A DNA stretch of 64,000 bases from Neobacillus sp. FSL H8-0543. GTDB lineage: Bacteria; Bacillota; Bacilli; Bacillales; Cytobacillaceae. The translations under genes were made by a program, and so were the position numbers. Of the stretch, positions 12,062 to 21,013 are shown piece after piece. Under the pieces are notes generated by a model. That model made no database searches and had not been told where the DNA came from. It was given only the letters and a program-made list of their open reading frames with translations. The DNA lies in assembly GCF_038592905.1 (NCBI RefSeq), contig NZ_CP151943.1:840001-904000 (forward strand). The letters run 5' to 3'. Each line of letters begins with the position of its first letter. Positions within the stretch are counted from its first letter, which is position 1.

Positions 12062-12201
12062 CTAACTCCCCCCACAAAATACTTACAATTAACTATAGTT
12101 GATACATACACTTTATGTAAAATCATAACAGTTTTTCCGCTAAGTTTCATCTTCAATTAGGCCACGTGTTAATTTACCTATGATTTGTTACATTTAGATG
12201 G

Positions 12202-12230
12202 CAAAAGGGATAAACCATAAGGTCTATCCC
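12202..12230 (-). terminator. Terminator after phoH
   Basis: On the minus strand GGGATAGACC, loop TTAT, GGTTTATCCC, then TTTTGC form a ten-pair stem with one wobble, 13 bp past the phoH stop. It separates the yqfC-yqfD-phoH unit from pgpH. Confidence 0.75.
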
Positions 12231-12242
12231 CGGTAGTTTCAT

Positions 12243-13211
12243 TTAATTTTCTGGTGATTGTTTACCGTAAGCCTCGACAATCCTGCCAACTAGCGGATGA
12301 CGTACAACATCACTTTGTTCTAAGAAATTAAAGGATATTCCTTTTACGTTCATTAAAATTTTTTCAGCAGCAATCAAACCAGATTTTGCCCCTTTTGGCA
12401 AGTCAATTTGCGTTTGATCACCTGTAATGACCATTTTTGACCCAAAGCCAAGGCGTGTAAGGAACATTTTCATTTGGGCATTTGTAGTATTTTGAGCCTC
12501 ATCCAAAATGACGAACGCATCATCAAGTGTACGTCCTCTCATATAGGCAAGAGGGGCAATTTCAATTGTTCCGCGCTCAATTAACCTTTCTGTATGCTCA
12601 ATGCCAAGGACATCATGGAGCGCGTCATATAAAGGCCGTAAATAAGGATCTACCTTCTCCTTTAAGTCGCCTGGCAAGAAGCCAAGACTTTCTCCTGCCT
12701 CCACAGCAGGCCTTGTTAAAATGATTTTATTAACCTGTCCATTTTTTAGCGCATTTACAGCCATAACGACAGCAAGATAAGTTTTACCCGTTCCTGCGGG
12801 TCCAATGCCAAAAACAAGGTCATTATTCCTAATGGCCATGACATAATGCCTTTGACCGAGTGTTTTAATTCGAATGATTTTCCCTTTTACATTTTTGGAA
12901 ATTTCCTCTTCATACAGGTTTTCAAAATAATCGAGTGTCCCTTTTTGTGCCATTTGAACGGCGTACAATACATCTCTCTGGCTAATGGCAATTCCTTTTC
13001 TTATTACAAAGATAAGTCTGTCAATAATTTGACTGGCAAGTGACACTTTTTCTTCATCACCAGACAGGCTTACAGATTCTCCCCTGGTGACAACCGCTAC
13101 ATTAAGCTCTTCTTCAATTATTTTTAAATTGGCATCCGCATTCCCTAGAAGCGCTATCGCTTCAGCTGGATTTTCAAGCTGGACATTTATCGTTTTGAGG
13201 TTTACTGTCAT
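12243..13211 (-). CDS. phoH: PhoH-like ATPase
   Basis: Cytoplasmic P-loop ATPase of the PhoH family, thought to act in RNA metabolism. The 322 residues include Walker A GPAGTGKT (~residue 138), Walker B FVILDEAQN (~residue 233) and MVITGDQTQIDLP. The N-terminal ~100 residues are a separate small nucleic-acid-binding-like domain. The start overlaps yqfD by 4 bp. It is the last gene of the yqfC-yqfD-phoH unit. Confidence 0.95.
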   Translation of the reverse strand: MTVNLKTINVQLENPAEAIALLGNADANLKIIEEELNVAVVTRGESVSLSGDEEKVSLASQIIDRLIFVIRKGIAISQRDVLYAVQMAQKGTLDYFENLYEEEISKNVKGKIIRIKTLGQRHYVMAIRNNDLVFGIGPAGTGKTYLAVVMAVNALKNGQVNKIILTRPAVEAGESLGFLPGDLKEKVDPYLRPLYDALHDVLGIEHTERLIERGTIEIAPLAYMRGRTLDDAFVILDEAQNTTNAQMKMFLTRLGFGSKMVITGDQTQIDLPKGAKSGLIAAEKILMNVKGISFNFLEQSDVVRHPLVGRIVEAYGKQSPEN

Positions 13212-14401
13212 TCAAGAGTCTCCTTGGGTATCGGTTTTCCGACTGCTATATTTTCCACTATCTTAAAATGGATATCTAGTATAACTTTACCATTTTTAAT
13301 CTCCTGGTGTAAAATTTTATCATCTTTTATAATAGCATCCTCATCTACCTTGCTTTTTATGTCCTTTTTGGCAAGTTCGACCGCCCTCTGGATGGCTTCT
13401 TTTTCGGTATAGATTCGTTCCATCTCTTCCCTGGCACGTAAGGTTTCATTACTATATGAAATCGGTAATTCCCATTTAAGGAAATGAATTTTTCTAACGT
13501 TTTTTTCCGATTCATATTCTGTAAATTCGGGTTCTCCAAATCCCCAAATTGGTATTTCTATTTTGCCAAGGAATAGAGAATGTTTCTGTTTCTCCTTGCC
13601 ATTAAAGACTTTAAAGTTGGTTATTAACGGCTGTTCAACATGGCTCGTAAACCATATTTCCCCCCATACTTCACCAGTAGCAGCCACTTCCTTTGTTTGC
13701 CCTTCTCTCCCAATTACCCCCGATACGAGTAACTGCCCCTTTTCCACATGATCATTAATTTCTACAACAGACTGTCCTGTTTTAACATACATATTTGCAA
13801 TAATTGCTTTCTTCTTAGCCACTAAATTTTGCGGTTCAAGTTGCTCAGGCTTTTTAGGATCCTTCTTTTCAACTACTTGTAGGTGATAGGTTGTCCCTTT
13901 TAACTCCACACCGACCCAGGTAAGGCTGCCAATGTTATTCGTTAACTTTCTTTGAATTCCTTCCACGTTTTCAACGAAAAGTTGTAACTTTCCGATTTTG
14001 ACATCCAACTTATCCAATTCTTTACGAATTTGATACTCAGTAGCTGGTTTTGCACCCTTTATTTCAATTCCCCAAATAACATTTGATAATATTAAAATGA
14101 CAAATAGGAATAAAATGCCCCCTACCATAAAACCACTGTTTTTTAATAACCTTTTAACTAAAAAAGGCATTCCACTTCGCCGTAAAAACGAAATGGAGCA
14201 TTCATGGCTTCTAGCATACAGTCTGATTTTCAATGCATCTTGTAATCTCATAATAAAGGTAATGGTTTCTGATCCATGTCTTTTTACATGCCAGATATGC
14301 AGCCCATGCCTTGTAAGATTATTTAAAAATCTCTCTATTCCCTTTCCAGAAACTTTGACAGTTACTTTTCCAAACAAAAAATCTACCCATTGATTTTTCA
14401 T
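13208..14401 (-). CDS. yqfD: Sporulation protein YqfD
   Basis: Sporulation-associated membrane protein of the YqfD/SpoIV-like family, 397 residues. A single strong membrane segment lies at about residues 90-110 (GFMVGGILFLFVILILSNVIWG), with a long outer part containing VKTGQSVVEINDHVEKGQLLVSG. In B. subtilis the yqfC-yqfD pair is mother-cell specific and sigma-E dependent. It overlaps both neighbours by 4 bp. Biochemical function is not known. Confidence 0.9.
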   Translation of the reverse strand: MKNQWVDFLFGKVTVKVSGKGIERFLNNLTRHGLHIWHVKRHGSETITFIMRLQDALKIRLYARSHECSISFLRRSGMPFLVKRLLKNSGFMVGGILFLFVILILSNVIWGIEIKGAKPATEYQIRKELDKLDVKIGKLQLFVENVEGIQRKLTNNIGSLTWVGVELKGTTYHLQVVEKKDPKKPEQLEPQNLVAKKKAIIANMYVKTGQSVVEINDHVEKGQLLVSGVIGREGQTKEVAATGEVWGEIWFTSHVEQPLITNFKVFNGKEKQKHSLFLGKIEIPIWGFGEPEFTEYESEKNVRKIHFLKWELPISYSNETLRAREEMERIYTEKEAIQRAVELAKKDIKSKVDEDAIIKDDKILHQEIKNGKVILDIHFKIVENIAVGKPIPKETLE

Positions 14402-14700
14402 TGTGCTCCTCCCGGATTTTCATTTATATAGACTACCTGATCAATTTTTCCTTCTAACAAAATCTCTTCAGGTAAAATAGTTTTTATCACGAAGGAATTT
14501 CCTTTTATTTGTAATTGTCCTTGCTTTAAAAGCAATCGCAATTCTTTATCTGTAAATACCAGTAAACCTCGATGATTCTCAATGTATATATGGATTTGTC
14601 CGATCATTGTGATTCGGGGTAAATCCATTATGACATCTTGAGGAAGATCCATTTTCCTTGCCATCCAGTTTCGGACTTGCTGGCTCCATTTTTTTGCCAT
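14398..14700 (-). CDS. yqfC: Sporulation protein YqfC
   Basis: Small (100-residue) YqfC-family sporulation protein starting MAKKWSQQVRNWMARKMDLP. The body has the repeating beta-rich pattern of YabP/YqfC proteins (ITMIGQIHIYIENHRGLLVF). I choose the ATG at 14700 because AAAGGGGG precedes it by 10 nt; an in-frame start at 14721 would lie inside a hairpin. That hairpin's 3' arm contains the ribosome-binding site (see 14701-14748). Confidence 0.88.
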   Translation of the reverse strand: MAKKWSQQVRNWMARKMDLPQDVIMDLPRITMIGQIHIYIENHRGLLVFTDKELRLLLKQGQLQIKGNSFVIKTILPEEILLEGKIDQVVYINENPGGAQ

Positions 14701-14748
14701 AAAAAAAGAACCCCCTTTCATCTCATTTTATGAAATGAAAGGGGGTTC
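14701..14748 (-). terminator. Terminator hairpin whose 3' arm contains the yqfC ribosome-binding site
   Basis: The minus strand reads GAACCCCCTTTCAT, a 13-nt loop, ATGAAAGGGGGTTC, then TTTTTTT and immediately the yqfC ATG. It is a perfect 14-pair stem with a T tract, so it should end the floA-yqfB transcript. The 3' arm supplies the AAAGGGGG of yqfC. At 14725-14732, in and beside the loop, CATAAAAT resembles a sigma-E -10 element. A start a few bases downstream would yield mRNA without the 5' arm, freeing the site. That last step is inference. Confidence 0.8.
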
Positions 14749-14778
14749 TAGCACATATTTTTCTATGTGTTGACCAGT

Positions 14779-15216
14779 CTATCTCTTTTTTGCAGAATAT
14801 GGTCTTTTTGATCGCGGCTCTCCAAGAATCTCAGACCAGATAATTCCGTTAATTACGGTATTCTTATTCGGCGATCCTGAAACAATCTCCTCCACCTTTA
14901 TTTTAGGTCGAGGTTTATTCATTCTATTCTGAGAGTCCGTTCGGCTAACTCGACTTGGTAGAGGCTCTTGCTTATTTTGCTGGTATTTTTTTTCGATATC
15001 CTGCAAATTTACTTCCTGCAGCACTTGCTGTCCTCTTGACACCTTTTCAGGGGCTTCCAGCTGTTCAGGGTCTGCTGCTTGGTTTTCAAAGAGCGTTCGA
15101 AAATCATCGAATCGATTGGCAGTAAAGGGTTTATTTTTTGGCTGACTATTACCCTTTGCTTTGTTAATGATTGTTGAAAAAATACCCGCGATTATGATAA
15201 AAATGATCGTTTCCAA
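14779..15216 (-). CDS. yqfB: YqfB-like membrane-anchored hypothetical protein
   Basis: A 145-residue protein with an N-terminal hydrophobic stretch (METIIFIIIAGIFSTIINKA) followed by a long polar, low-complexity region rich in Gln, Glu and basic residues. No catalytic motif is visible. I name it by position: in B. subtilis yqfB lies between floA (yqfA) and yqfC. It follows floA by 36 bp and precedes the strong terminator at 14701, so it probably ends the nfeD-floA-yqfB unit. Confidence 0.65.
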   Translation of the reverse strand: METIIFIIIAGIFSTIINKAKGNSQPKNKPFTANRFDDFRTLFENQAADPEQLEAPEKVSRGQQVLQEVNLQDIEKKYQQNKQEPLPSRVSRTDSQNRMNKPRPKIKVEEIVSGSPNKNTVINGIIWSEILGEPRSKRPYSAKKR

Positions 15217-15252
15217 GCCCCACCCCTCCTTCTAGGAATTTATTTGGTGGTT

Positions 15253-16254
15253 TTACTGATTGTCTTTATTATCTTCTGTCATCTTCCCGATTGAGCCTCT
15301 CATCTCCGTGTCAGCTGAAATATTTTTATAATTCATGTATTCCATGACACTGATATTACCAGACTTAAGGGCCTCAGCCATTGCCAGCGGTACCTCTGCC
15401 TCAGCTTCCACTACCTTCGCTCTCATTTCTTCTACTCTTGCTTTCATTTCCTGCTCGGTAGCAACAGCCATAGCCCGGCGTTCTTCTGCTTTTGCCTGTG
15501 CAATTTTCTTATCGGCTTCTGCTTGTTCTGTTTGCAGCTCAGCTCCAATATTTCTGCCTAAATCTACGTCGGCAATATCAATCGAGAGAATTTCAAAAGC
15601 GGTACCTGCATCTAATCCTTTAGCTAAAACTGTTTGCGAAATCAGCTCAGGATTCTCGAGTACTTTACTGTGGTCGCTTGAGGAACCAATCGTCGATATG
15701 ACCCCTTCACCTACACGAGCTACGACAGTATCTTCACCCGCACCCCCGACAAGACGCTCGATATTAGCACGAACAGTAATTCTCGCTTTTGCCTTTACTT
15801 CGATTCCATTCATGGCTACACCAGCAATAAACGGTGTTTCAATTACTTTTGGATTTACACTCATCTGTACCGCTTCTAACACGTCACGTCCAGCAAGGTC
15901 AATAGCAGCACAACGTTCAAATGATAATTCGATATTCGCCCGGTGCGCAGCAATTAATGCATTAACTACCCTATCAACATTACCGCCAGCTAGATAATGA
16001 CTCTCCAGCTGATTGATTGTCACACCTAATCCAGCCTTATGCGCTTTAATCAGCGGGTTTACGACCCTGCTAGGAGTAACCCTTCTTAGCCTCATTCCGA
16101 TTAATGTAAAGATGCTTATCCTTACCCCTGCAGCCAGCGCTGAAACCCATAGCATAACTGGAACAAATGATAATAAAATTCCTAAAAATATTAGTGCGAC
16201 AACGATAATTGCAATCATAAATATTGTTCCATTAGAAATTACGTCCACTTGCAC
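15253..16254 (-). CDS. floA: Flotillin-like protein FloA
   Basis: Flotillin of bacterial functional membrane microdomains (YqfA). The 333 residues show an N-terminal hydrophobic hairpin (~10-45), a PHB/SPFH-type core, then a Glu-Ala-rich coiled coil ([18 protein letters not shown]) typical of flotillins. It is 20 bp downstream of nfeD, its usual partner, and upstream of yqfB. Confidence 0.96.
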   Translation of the reverse strand: MQVDVISNGTIFMIAIIVVALIFLGILLSFVPVMLWVSALAAGVRISIFTLIGMRLRRVTPSRVVNPLIKAHKAGLGVTINQLESHYLAGGNVDRVVNALIAAHRANIELSFERCAAIDLAGRDVLEAVQMSVNPKVIETPFIAGVAMNGIEVKAKARITVRANIERLVGGAGEDTVVARVGEGVISTIGSSSDHSKVLENPELISQTVLAKGLDAGTAFEILSIDIADVDLGRNIGAELQTEQAEADKKIAQAKAEERRAMAVATEQEMKARVEEMRAKVVEAEAEVPLAMAEALKSGNISVMEYMNYKNISADTEMRGSIGKMTEDNKDNQ

Positions 16255-16274
16255 ATTCCTCCTCTAAAGTTTGT

Positions 16275-16907
16275 TTAAAGTTCTCTAACCACAATGCGTA
16301 CTCCTTCTACCTTGATAACCTTGATTTTACGATTTTGGTCAACAAAGCCGCCTTCGGTTACAACATCAAGTCTTTCGTTATTTATTATCGCTGTTCCAGA
16401 TGGTCTTAACATGGTTAATGCTATACCCTCTTTCCCTAATAAGTCTGTCCGATTAACATTGGAAACATATCCTTGTTCATTCCCTGATTTATCAAACAAT
16501 ATCATTCTATTAAATAAGACCATTTTTTTACCTAAAACCTTAACCATAATAAAGATCATTGCGACCGAAATACCAATAGAAATGAAAATCGATATCCCCA
16601 TGTGTAGCGGGCTGTCACCTGCTAAAAACAGACTGGCAATTAAAGCTGCCAATCCCAGTGTACCCGAGATTGCCCCTGGTAAGAAAAATTCTAAAAAAAT
16701 TAGCATAATTCCAATAGCAAATAATGCGATTGTTCCAAATCCAGCAAGACCTGCTTGGAAATGTCCATAAAAGAAAAGAAGTAATGCGAACAAACCAATA
16801 AAACCAGATATCCCGAATTTAGAAGAAAAAAGCTCATATACGATAGCAACACCAGCAATCGATAAAAGAACTGTAATCATTAGCGGTTCAGTAAGAAATT
16901 CAACCAT
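16275..16907 (-). CDS. NfeD family membrane protein, short form
   Basis: A 210-residue protein with four or five membrane helices (~5-135) and a C-terminal OB-like domain (GKEGIALTMLRPSGTAIINNERLDVV). NfeD proteins partner flotillins. The B. subtilis homologue at this locus (YqeZ/NfeD) is about twice as long, with an N-terminal ClpP-like protease domain that is absent here. I start at MVEFLTEPL (16907), six bases after AGGAGG; the frame is open to 16931 with no better site. It is the first gene of the nfeD-floA-yqfB unit. Confidence 0.88.
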   Translation of the reverse strand: MVEFLTEPLMITVLLSIAGVAIVYELFSSKFGISGFIGLFALLLFFYGHFQAGLAGFGTIALFAIGIMLIFLEFFLPGAISGTLGLAALIASLFLAGDSPLHMGISIFISIGISVAMIFIMVKVLGKKMVLFNRMILFDKSGNEQGYVSNVNRTDLLGKEGIALTMLRPSGTAIINNERLDVVTEGGFVDQNRKIKVIKVEGVRIVVREL

Positions 16908-16984
16908 ACATACCCTCCTCTCAAGCATCACTTTTATCAGTCGCTAGTAATACGGTTCAATCGTCGGAAAGTTTCATTTATAGA

Positions 16985-17020
16985 TAAAAATAAAAACACC
17001 GCAAGCATTATGCCTGCGGT
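16985..17020 (-). terminator. Terminator after yqeY
   Basis: On the minus strand ACCGCAGGCAT...ATGCTTGCGGT, then TTTTTATTTTT, 17 bp past the yqeY stop. It closes the rpsU-yqeY unit. Confidence 0.8.
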
Positions 17021-17036
17021 TTTGTTGTCAGAATAA

Positions 17037-17483
17037 TTATGAAAGGTGTTGTTGTACAAATTTATTTACAAGTGATCCATCCGTTTTGCCTTTAACTTTC
17101 GGCATAACAGCTGCCATCACTTTTCCCATATCCGCTTTTGATGTTGCGCCGACCTCATCTATTGTTTCTTTAACAATATTTGACAACTCTTCTTCAGAAA
17201 GCTGTTTCGGTAAATACAGTTCGACTACTGCCAACTCTGTACGCAATTTATCAACAAGGTCTTGACGACCTGCTTTATCAAATTCATGGAGGGAGTCCTT
17301 GCGTTGCTTTACTTCACGAGAAAGGATTGTTAACTCTTCATCAACGGAGAGTTCGCTTTTTCCAAGCTTAATACCTTCATTTTGCAATGAAGCTTTTACC
17401 ATCCGAATGACAGAAAGTTTGTCTTTTTCCTTATTTCTCATCGCTTGTTTCATGTCACTATTTAAACGCTCGAGAAGACTCAT
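17037..17483 (-). CDS. yqeY: GatB/YqeY domain protein
   Basis: The 148-residue YqeY protein is a helical domain related to the tail of the GatB amidotransferase subunit, probably tRNA-binding; its cellular role is unsettled. Visible features are [28 protein letters not shown] at the start and the C-terminal [22 protein letters not shown]. It follows rpsU by 16 bp, the widely conserved rpsU-yqeY pairing. Confidence 0.94.
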   Translation of the reverse strand: MSLLERLNSDMKQAMRNKEKDKLSVIRMVKASLQNEGIKLGKSELSVDEELTILSREVKQRKDSLHEFDKAGRQDLVDKLRTELAVVELYLPKQLSEEELSNIVKETIDEVGATSKADMGKVMAAVMPKVKGKTDGSLVNKFVQQHLS

Positions 17484-17499
17484 TAATTACACCCTCTCT

Positions 17500-17673
17500 T
17501 TAGAACTTACGTTTTCTTGCTGCTTCTGACTTTTTCTTACGTTTTACACTTGGCTTTTCGTAGAATTCGCGCTTTCTTGCCTCTTGCAAAGTACCAGTTT
17601 TTGATACTGTACGTTTGAAGCGACGAAGAGCATCTTCAAGCGATTCGTTTTTCTTAACGACGGTTTTAGACAT
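17500..17673 (-). CDS. rpsU: 30S ribosomal protein S21
   Basis: A small basic ribosomal protein of 57 residues, [21 protein letters not shown], ending in a lysine- and arginine-rich tail. The start at 17673 follows GGAGGGAAAGAGA; a longer frame to 17715 has no better site. It heads the rpsU-yqeY unit. A promoter probably lies in the AT-rich 17700-17880 stretch shared with divergent yqeW. Confidence 0.97.
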   Translation of the reverse strand: MSKTVVKKNESLEDALRRFKRTVSKTGTLQEARKREFYEKPSVKRKKKSEAARKRKF

Positions 17674-17898
17674 TCTCTTTCCCTCCCTCCGAAACACAAC
17701 ACACTTTACATTCAATCCATGTACCTTTAGATTATAATATAACCTTTTGACAAGGTCAACTGTATTTCAGCTAGATTAAACATGCTTTTCCTACTTTTAT
17801 ATAGCAATGCACAATTTTATGAACCCATGTAGCAAAATTTAGATAAATCTAGCATGTCCGTTTTCTTTTAGGAATAGAATGAAGGGAGAGGTGAAGAC

Positions 17899-18828
17899 AT
17901 GCTATACATAATATTATTTATTTTATTTATTTTATTATTTATTTTTGGAATGACAATCATTAGGTTTGGCTTATTTAATTTGTCTGCCAATAAATTAAAG
18001 GGCTGGATGACCAAACTAACCAGTAACCCTTTAAGAGGCATGGTAACCGGTACCTTTGTAACAGCACTCCTGCAAAGTAGTTCAGCGGTTATGGTAATCA
18101 CTATTGGGTTAATATCTGCAAAAATTATGACCTTTCCGCAATCAATTGGAATCATACTTGGTACAAACATTGGTACAACATTTAAAACTGAACTAATCAC
18201 CTTTAATTTAGATGCAATACTTGTACCGTTAGCTATTATCGGGGCATTACTAACCTTTTTTAAGAATATTAAAATTAGAAGTATTGGGATGCTACTATTT
18301 GGTATTGCCGCTGTTTTCACAGCTATGAAAGGCTTTGAACTTTTAGCTCATCCGTTAACCTCACTACCATTCATTCAAAATTTTATTCTCTCAATTAATG
18401 ACAATCTCATATTAAGCTTAGTGACAGGTGCTGCTATTACGGCCGTGATTCAATCTAGCACAGCGATGACAGGGATAACAATGGGATTTTTAACAGCTGG
18501 ATTACTTCAGCTTGATGCGGGTATTGCTATTGTTTTTGGTGCTAATATCGGAACCTGTATTACCGCTCTTATTGCTTCAATTGGCGGCGGTAAGGAGTCG
18601 AGGTTAGCAGCCTATGCTCATGTTTACCTCAATGTCTTTGGCGTATTACTCTTTGTGCCTTTTATTCCTGCCTTAAGTGCAAATGCACATCTTTTAGCAG
18701 ACACTAAAATGGTTCAGCTAGCACACATAAGTGTCTTATTTAATGTTGTTTCTTCCCTCATTGTCTTACCTTTTGCCACAAAGTTTGGCGAACTGATTTT
18801 ACGTTTGCATGGCGATAAGCCAAAATAA
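17899..18828 (+). CDS. yqeW: Na/Pi cotransporter family protein YqeW
   Basis: Integral membrane protein of the PNaS (Na+/phosphate cotransporter II) family, 309 residues with about eight helices. The paired inverted-repeat signatures are present: TALLQSSSAVMVITIGLI (~residue 55) and AVIQSSTAMTGITMGFL (~residue 190), each with a QSS motif. It starts after GAAGGGAGAGGTGAAGAC. It is the only + strand gene here and ends in a terminator shared with deoC. Its substrate is inferred from the family only. Confidence 0.92.
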   Translation: MLYIILFILFILLFIFGMTIIRFGLFNLSANKLKGWMTKLTSNPLRGMVTGTFVTALLQSSSAVMVITIGLISAKIMTFPQSIGIILGTNIGTTFKTELITFNLDAILVPLAIIGALLTFFKNIKIRSIGMLLFGIAAVFTAMKGFELLAHPLTSLPFIQNFILSINDNLILSLVTGAAITAVIQSSTAMTGITMGFLTAGLLQLDAGIAIVFGANIGTCITALIASIGGGKESRLAAYAHVYLNVFGVLLFVPFIPALSANAHLLADTKMVQLAHISVLFNVVSSLIVLPFATKFGELILRLHGDKPK

Positions 18829-18853
18829 AGAAGACGGCCATTGGCCGTCTTCT
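18829..18853. terminator. Bidirectional terminator between yqeW and deoC
   Basis: AGAAGACGGCC, loop ATT, GGCCGTCTTCT is an 11-pair perfect stem beginning right at the yqeW stop and ending 3 bp before the deoC stop. The genes converge, so it can serve both. Confidence 0.8.
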
Positions 18854-18855
18854 AT

Positions 18856-19530
18856 TCAATAATCAGAAGTTACAGTTAAGCCTTTGAGGATAGCTACACC
18901 TGCACTTGCTCCAATTCTAGTCGCGCCTGCTTTTATCATATTCTGTGTGTCCTCGGTATTCCGTACCCCTCCTGAAGCTTTCACGCCGATAGATGGTCCT
19001 ACAGTTTTTCTCATTAACTCAATATCCTCAATGGTTGCCCCGCCTGTAGAAAATCCCGTAGATGTTTTAACATAATCTGCTCCAGCTTTAACCGATAGTT
19101 CACAAGCACGGATCTTCTCTTCTCTTGTTAACAGACTTGTTTCAATAATCACCTTTGTTAATGCCTTCCCCTTCGCAGCTTCTACAACGGCTCGAATATC
19201 TTTTTCAACAAGTGAATCATTTTTATCCTTCAATGCGCCGATATTAATAACCATATCTACCTCATCAGCGCCGTTTTCTATTGCATTTTTTGTCTCAAAA
19301 GCCTTTGTCTCTGGCGTCGATGCACCTAAGGGAAATCCGATTACGGTACAAACTTTTACACCGCTTCCTTTGACATGTTCTTTCGATGTACTAACCCATG
19401 TAGGATTTACACAAACCGAAAAAAATTTATGCTCGATTGCCTCTTGGCAAAGTGTTTCTATTTGCTGCTTTGTTGCCTCTGGTTTTAAAAGTGTGTGATC
19501 AATCATTGCAGCAACGTTTGAAGTAGCCAT
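18856..19530 (-). CDS. deoC: Deoxyribose-phosphate aldolase
   Basis: Cleaves 2-deoxyribose-5-phosphate to glyceraldehyde-3-phosphate and acetaldehyde in deoxynucleoside catabolism. The 224-residue TIM barrel has the Schiff-base lysine in YVKTSTGF and the second active-site lysine in VKASGG. In B. subtilis deoC lies in the dra-nupC-pdp operon; here it sits alone between mtaB and yqeW, converging on yqeW. Its start follows AAAGGAG. Confidence 0.96.
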   Translation of the reverse strand: MATSNVAAMIDHTLLKPEATKQQIETLCQEAIEHKFFSVCVNPTWVSTSKEHVKGSGVKVCTVIGFPLGASTPETKAFETKNAIENGADEVDMVINIGALKDKNDSLVEKDIRAVVEAAKGKALTKVIIETSLLTREEKIRACELSVKAGADYVKTSTGFSTGGATIEDIELMRKTVGPSIGVKASGGVRNTEDTQNMIKAGATRIGASAGVAILKGLTVTSDY

Positions 19531-19624
19531 CTTGTGTACTCCTTTCGATTTCCGTTCTAATTTATCTAATCCATAAACATTTAGAAAGAATGATGCTACT
19601 AACGTTAGGTTACCCTCAAAAGTA

Positions 19625-19651
19625 CAAAAAAAAGGACCAAATTAGGTCCTT
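19625..19651 (-). terminator. Terminator after mtaB
   Basis: On the minus strand AAGGACC, loop TAATTT, GGTCCTT, then a run of Ts. The stem overlaps the mtaB stop codon and closes the heat-shock operon. Confidence 0.8.
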
Positions 19652-21008
19652 AAATGGCAGCTTCTTCATTTACCAATAGTTCTTTTAGCGACATATGATC
19701 CTCAATAACACGGACAAATTGGCCTTCATTATATGGGTAACCAGCCTTCGAAATTTTTACCTTCACTAATTTACCAATCAAATCTTCGGTTGCAGGGATG
19801 ACTACCTTTAAATAATTATCAGTGTATCCTACATACCTACCTGTGCTGAATTCCTCTTCAGGAATGATCTCTAATAATTGATTTTCAAATTTCGAAGAAT
19901 ATTCCTTAGCTAATTGATCTGAAAGGGCAATCAAACGATGAACACGGTCATTTTTAACGTCTTCGTCAACTTGATCCTCCATGCGTGCCGCAGGTGTTCC
20001 TGTACGCTTAGAATATGGGAAGACATGAAGCTCAGAGAATTTATGCTTATTAATAAAATCATAAGTCTCCATAAACTCTTCTTCCGTTTCACCAGGAAAA
20101 CCAACTATCACATCAGAGGTTACCGCTAGGCCTGGTAGCACTTCTTTTAAACGGTCTAATCTTTCACCAAAGAATTCCATCGTATATTTACGGCGCATTC
20201 TCTTTAGGACAGTATTTGAGCCTGATTGAAGCGGGATATGCAAATGACGAACAATAATATTCGACTGTTTAATCACTTCTACTACCTCATCGGTAATTTG
20301 GCTAGCTTCTATAGAGGAGATACGGAGTCGTGCTAACCCTTTAACTCCAGCTTCTAAATCACGGAGTAACATGGCAAGATTATATTCCTTCATGTCTTCA
20401 CCATAACCGCCTGTGTGAATTCCCGTCAGGACGATTTCTTTATAACCCGCATCCACAAGCTGTTGGGCTTGGCGAATGACTTCTTTTGGATCGCGTGATC
20501 TCATTAATCCGCGCGCCCAGGGAATAATACAGAAGGTACAAAAGTTATTACAACCCTCTTGAATTTTTAACGAAGCACGAGTTCGATCGGTAAACGCTGG
20601 AACATCAAGTTCTTCGTATACACGATTTTTCATAATATTACCTACACCATTGATTGGCTGGCGCTCCTGTTTATACTGTTCTATATACTCAAGCATTTTC
20701 ACACGATCCTGTGTTCCAACTACAACATCAACACCAGGAATTGCCATGATTTCAGCAGGAGATGTTTGAGCGTAACAGCCTGTTACACAAATCACGGCAT
20801 CAGGGTTTTTACGAACAGCACGTCGGATGACTTGGCGACTTTTCTTGTCACCAGTATTGGTTACTGTGCAGGTATTAATAATATATACATCAGAGATGGA
20901 TTCAAAATCCACACGTTCATAGCCTTCTTGCTTGAACAATTGCCAGATTGCTTCCGTTTCATAATGGTTAACCTTACAACCAAGTGTATGAAAAGCGACT
21001 GTTGGCAT
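19650..21008 (-). CDS. mtaB: tRNA (ms2t6A37) methylthiotransferase MtaB
   Basis: Radical-SAM enzyme that adds a methylthio group to t6A at tRNA position 37 (YqeV). The 452 residues contain an N-terminal MTTase domain (TLGCKVNHYETE, further Cys at CTVTN and CVTGCYAQ), a radical-SAM cluster CNNFCTFC (~residue 155) and a C-terminal TRAM domain. I start at ATG 21008 after TTGAGGTGAATATT; an in-frame GTG at 21017 falls inside that site. It is the last gene of the hrcA operon. Confidence 0.95.
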   Translation of the reverse strand: MPTVAFHTLGCKVNHYETEAIWQLFKQEGYERVDFESISDVYIINTCTVTNTGDKKSRQVIRRAVRKNPDAVICVTGCYAQTSPAEIMAIPGVDVVVGTQDRVKMLEYIEQYKQERQPINGVGNIMKNRVYEELDVPAFTDRTRASLKIQEGCNNFCTFCIIPWARGLMRSRDPKEVIRQAQQLVDAGYKEIVLTGIHTGGYGEDMKEYNLAMLLRDLEAGVKGLARLRISSIEASQITDEVVEVIKQSNIIVRHLHIPLQSGSNTVLKRMRRKYTMEFFGERLDRLKEVLPGLAVTSDVIVGFPGETEEEFMETYDFINKHKFSELHVFPYSKRTGTPAARMEDQVDEDVKNDRVHRLIALSDQLAKEYSSKFENQLLEIIPEEEFSTGRYVGYTDNYLKVVIPATEDLIGKLVKVKISKAGYPYNEGQFVRVIEDHMSLKELLVNEEAAI

Positions 21009-21013
21009 AATAT

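Noticed and set aside
15335..15997. 220-codon frame opposite floA
   Set aside because: Shadow of the floA coding frame with no ribosome-binding site; Ala/Ser-rich composition is typical of antisense frames.
17868..18320. 150-codon minus-strand frame over yqeW
   Set aside because: Antisense to a clear membrane-transport protein; no site and no domain.
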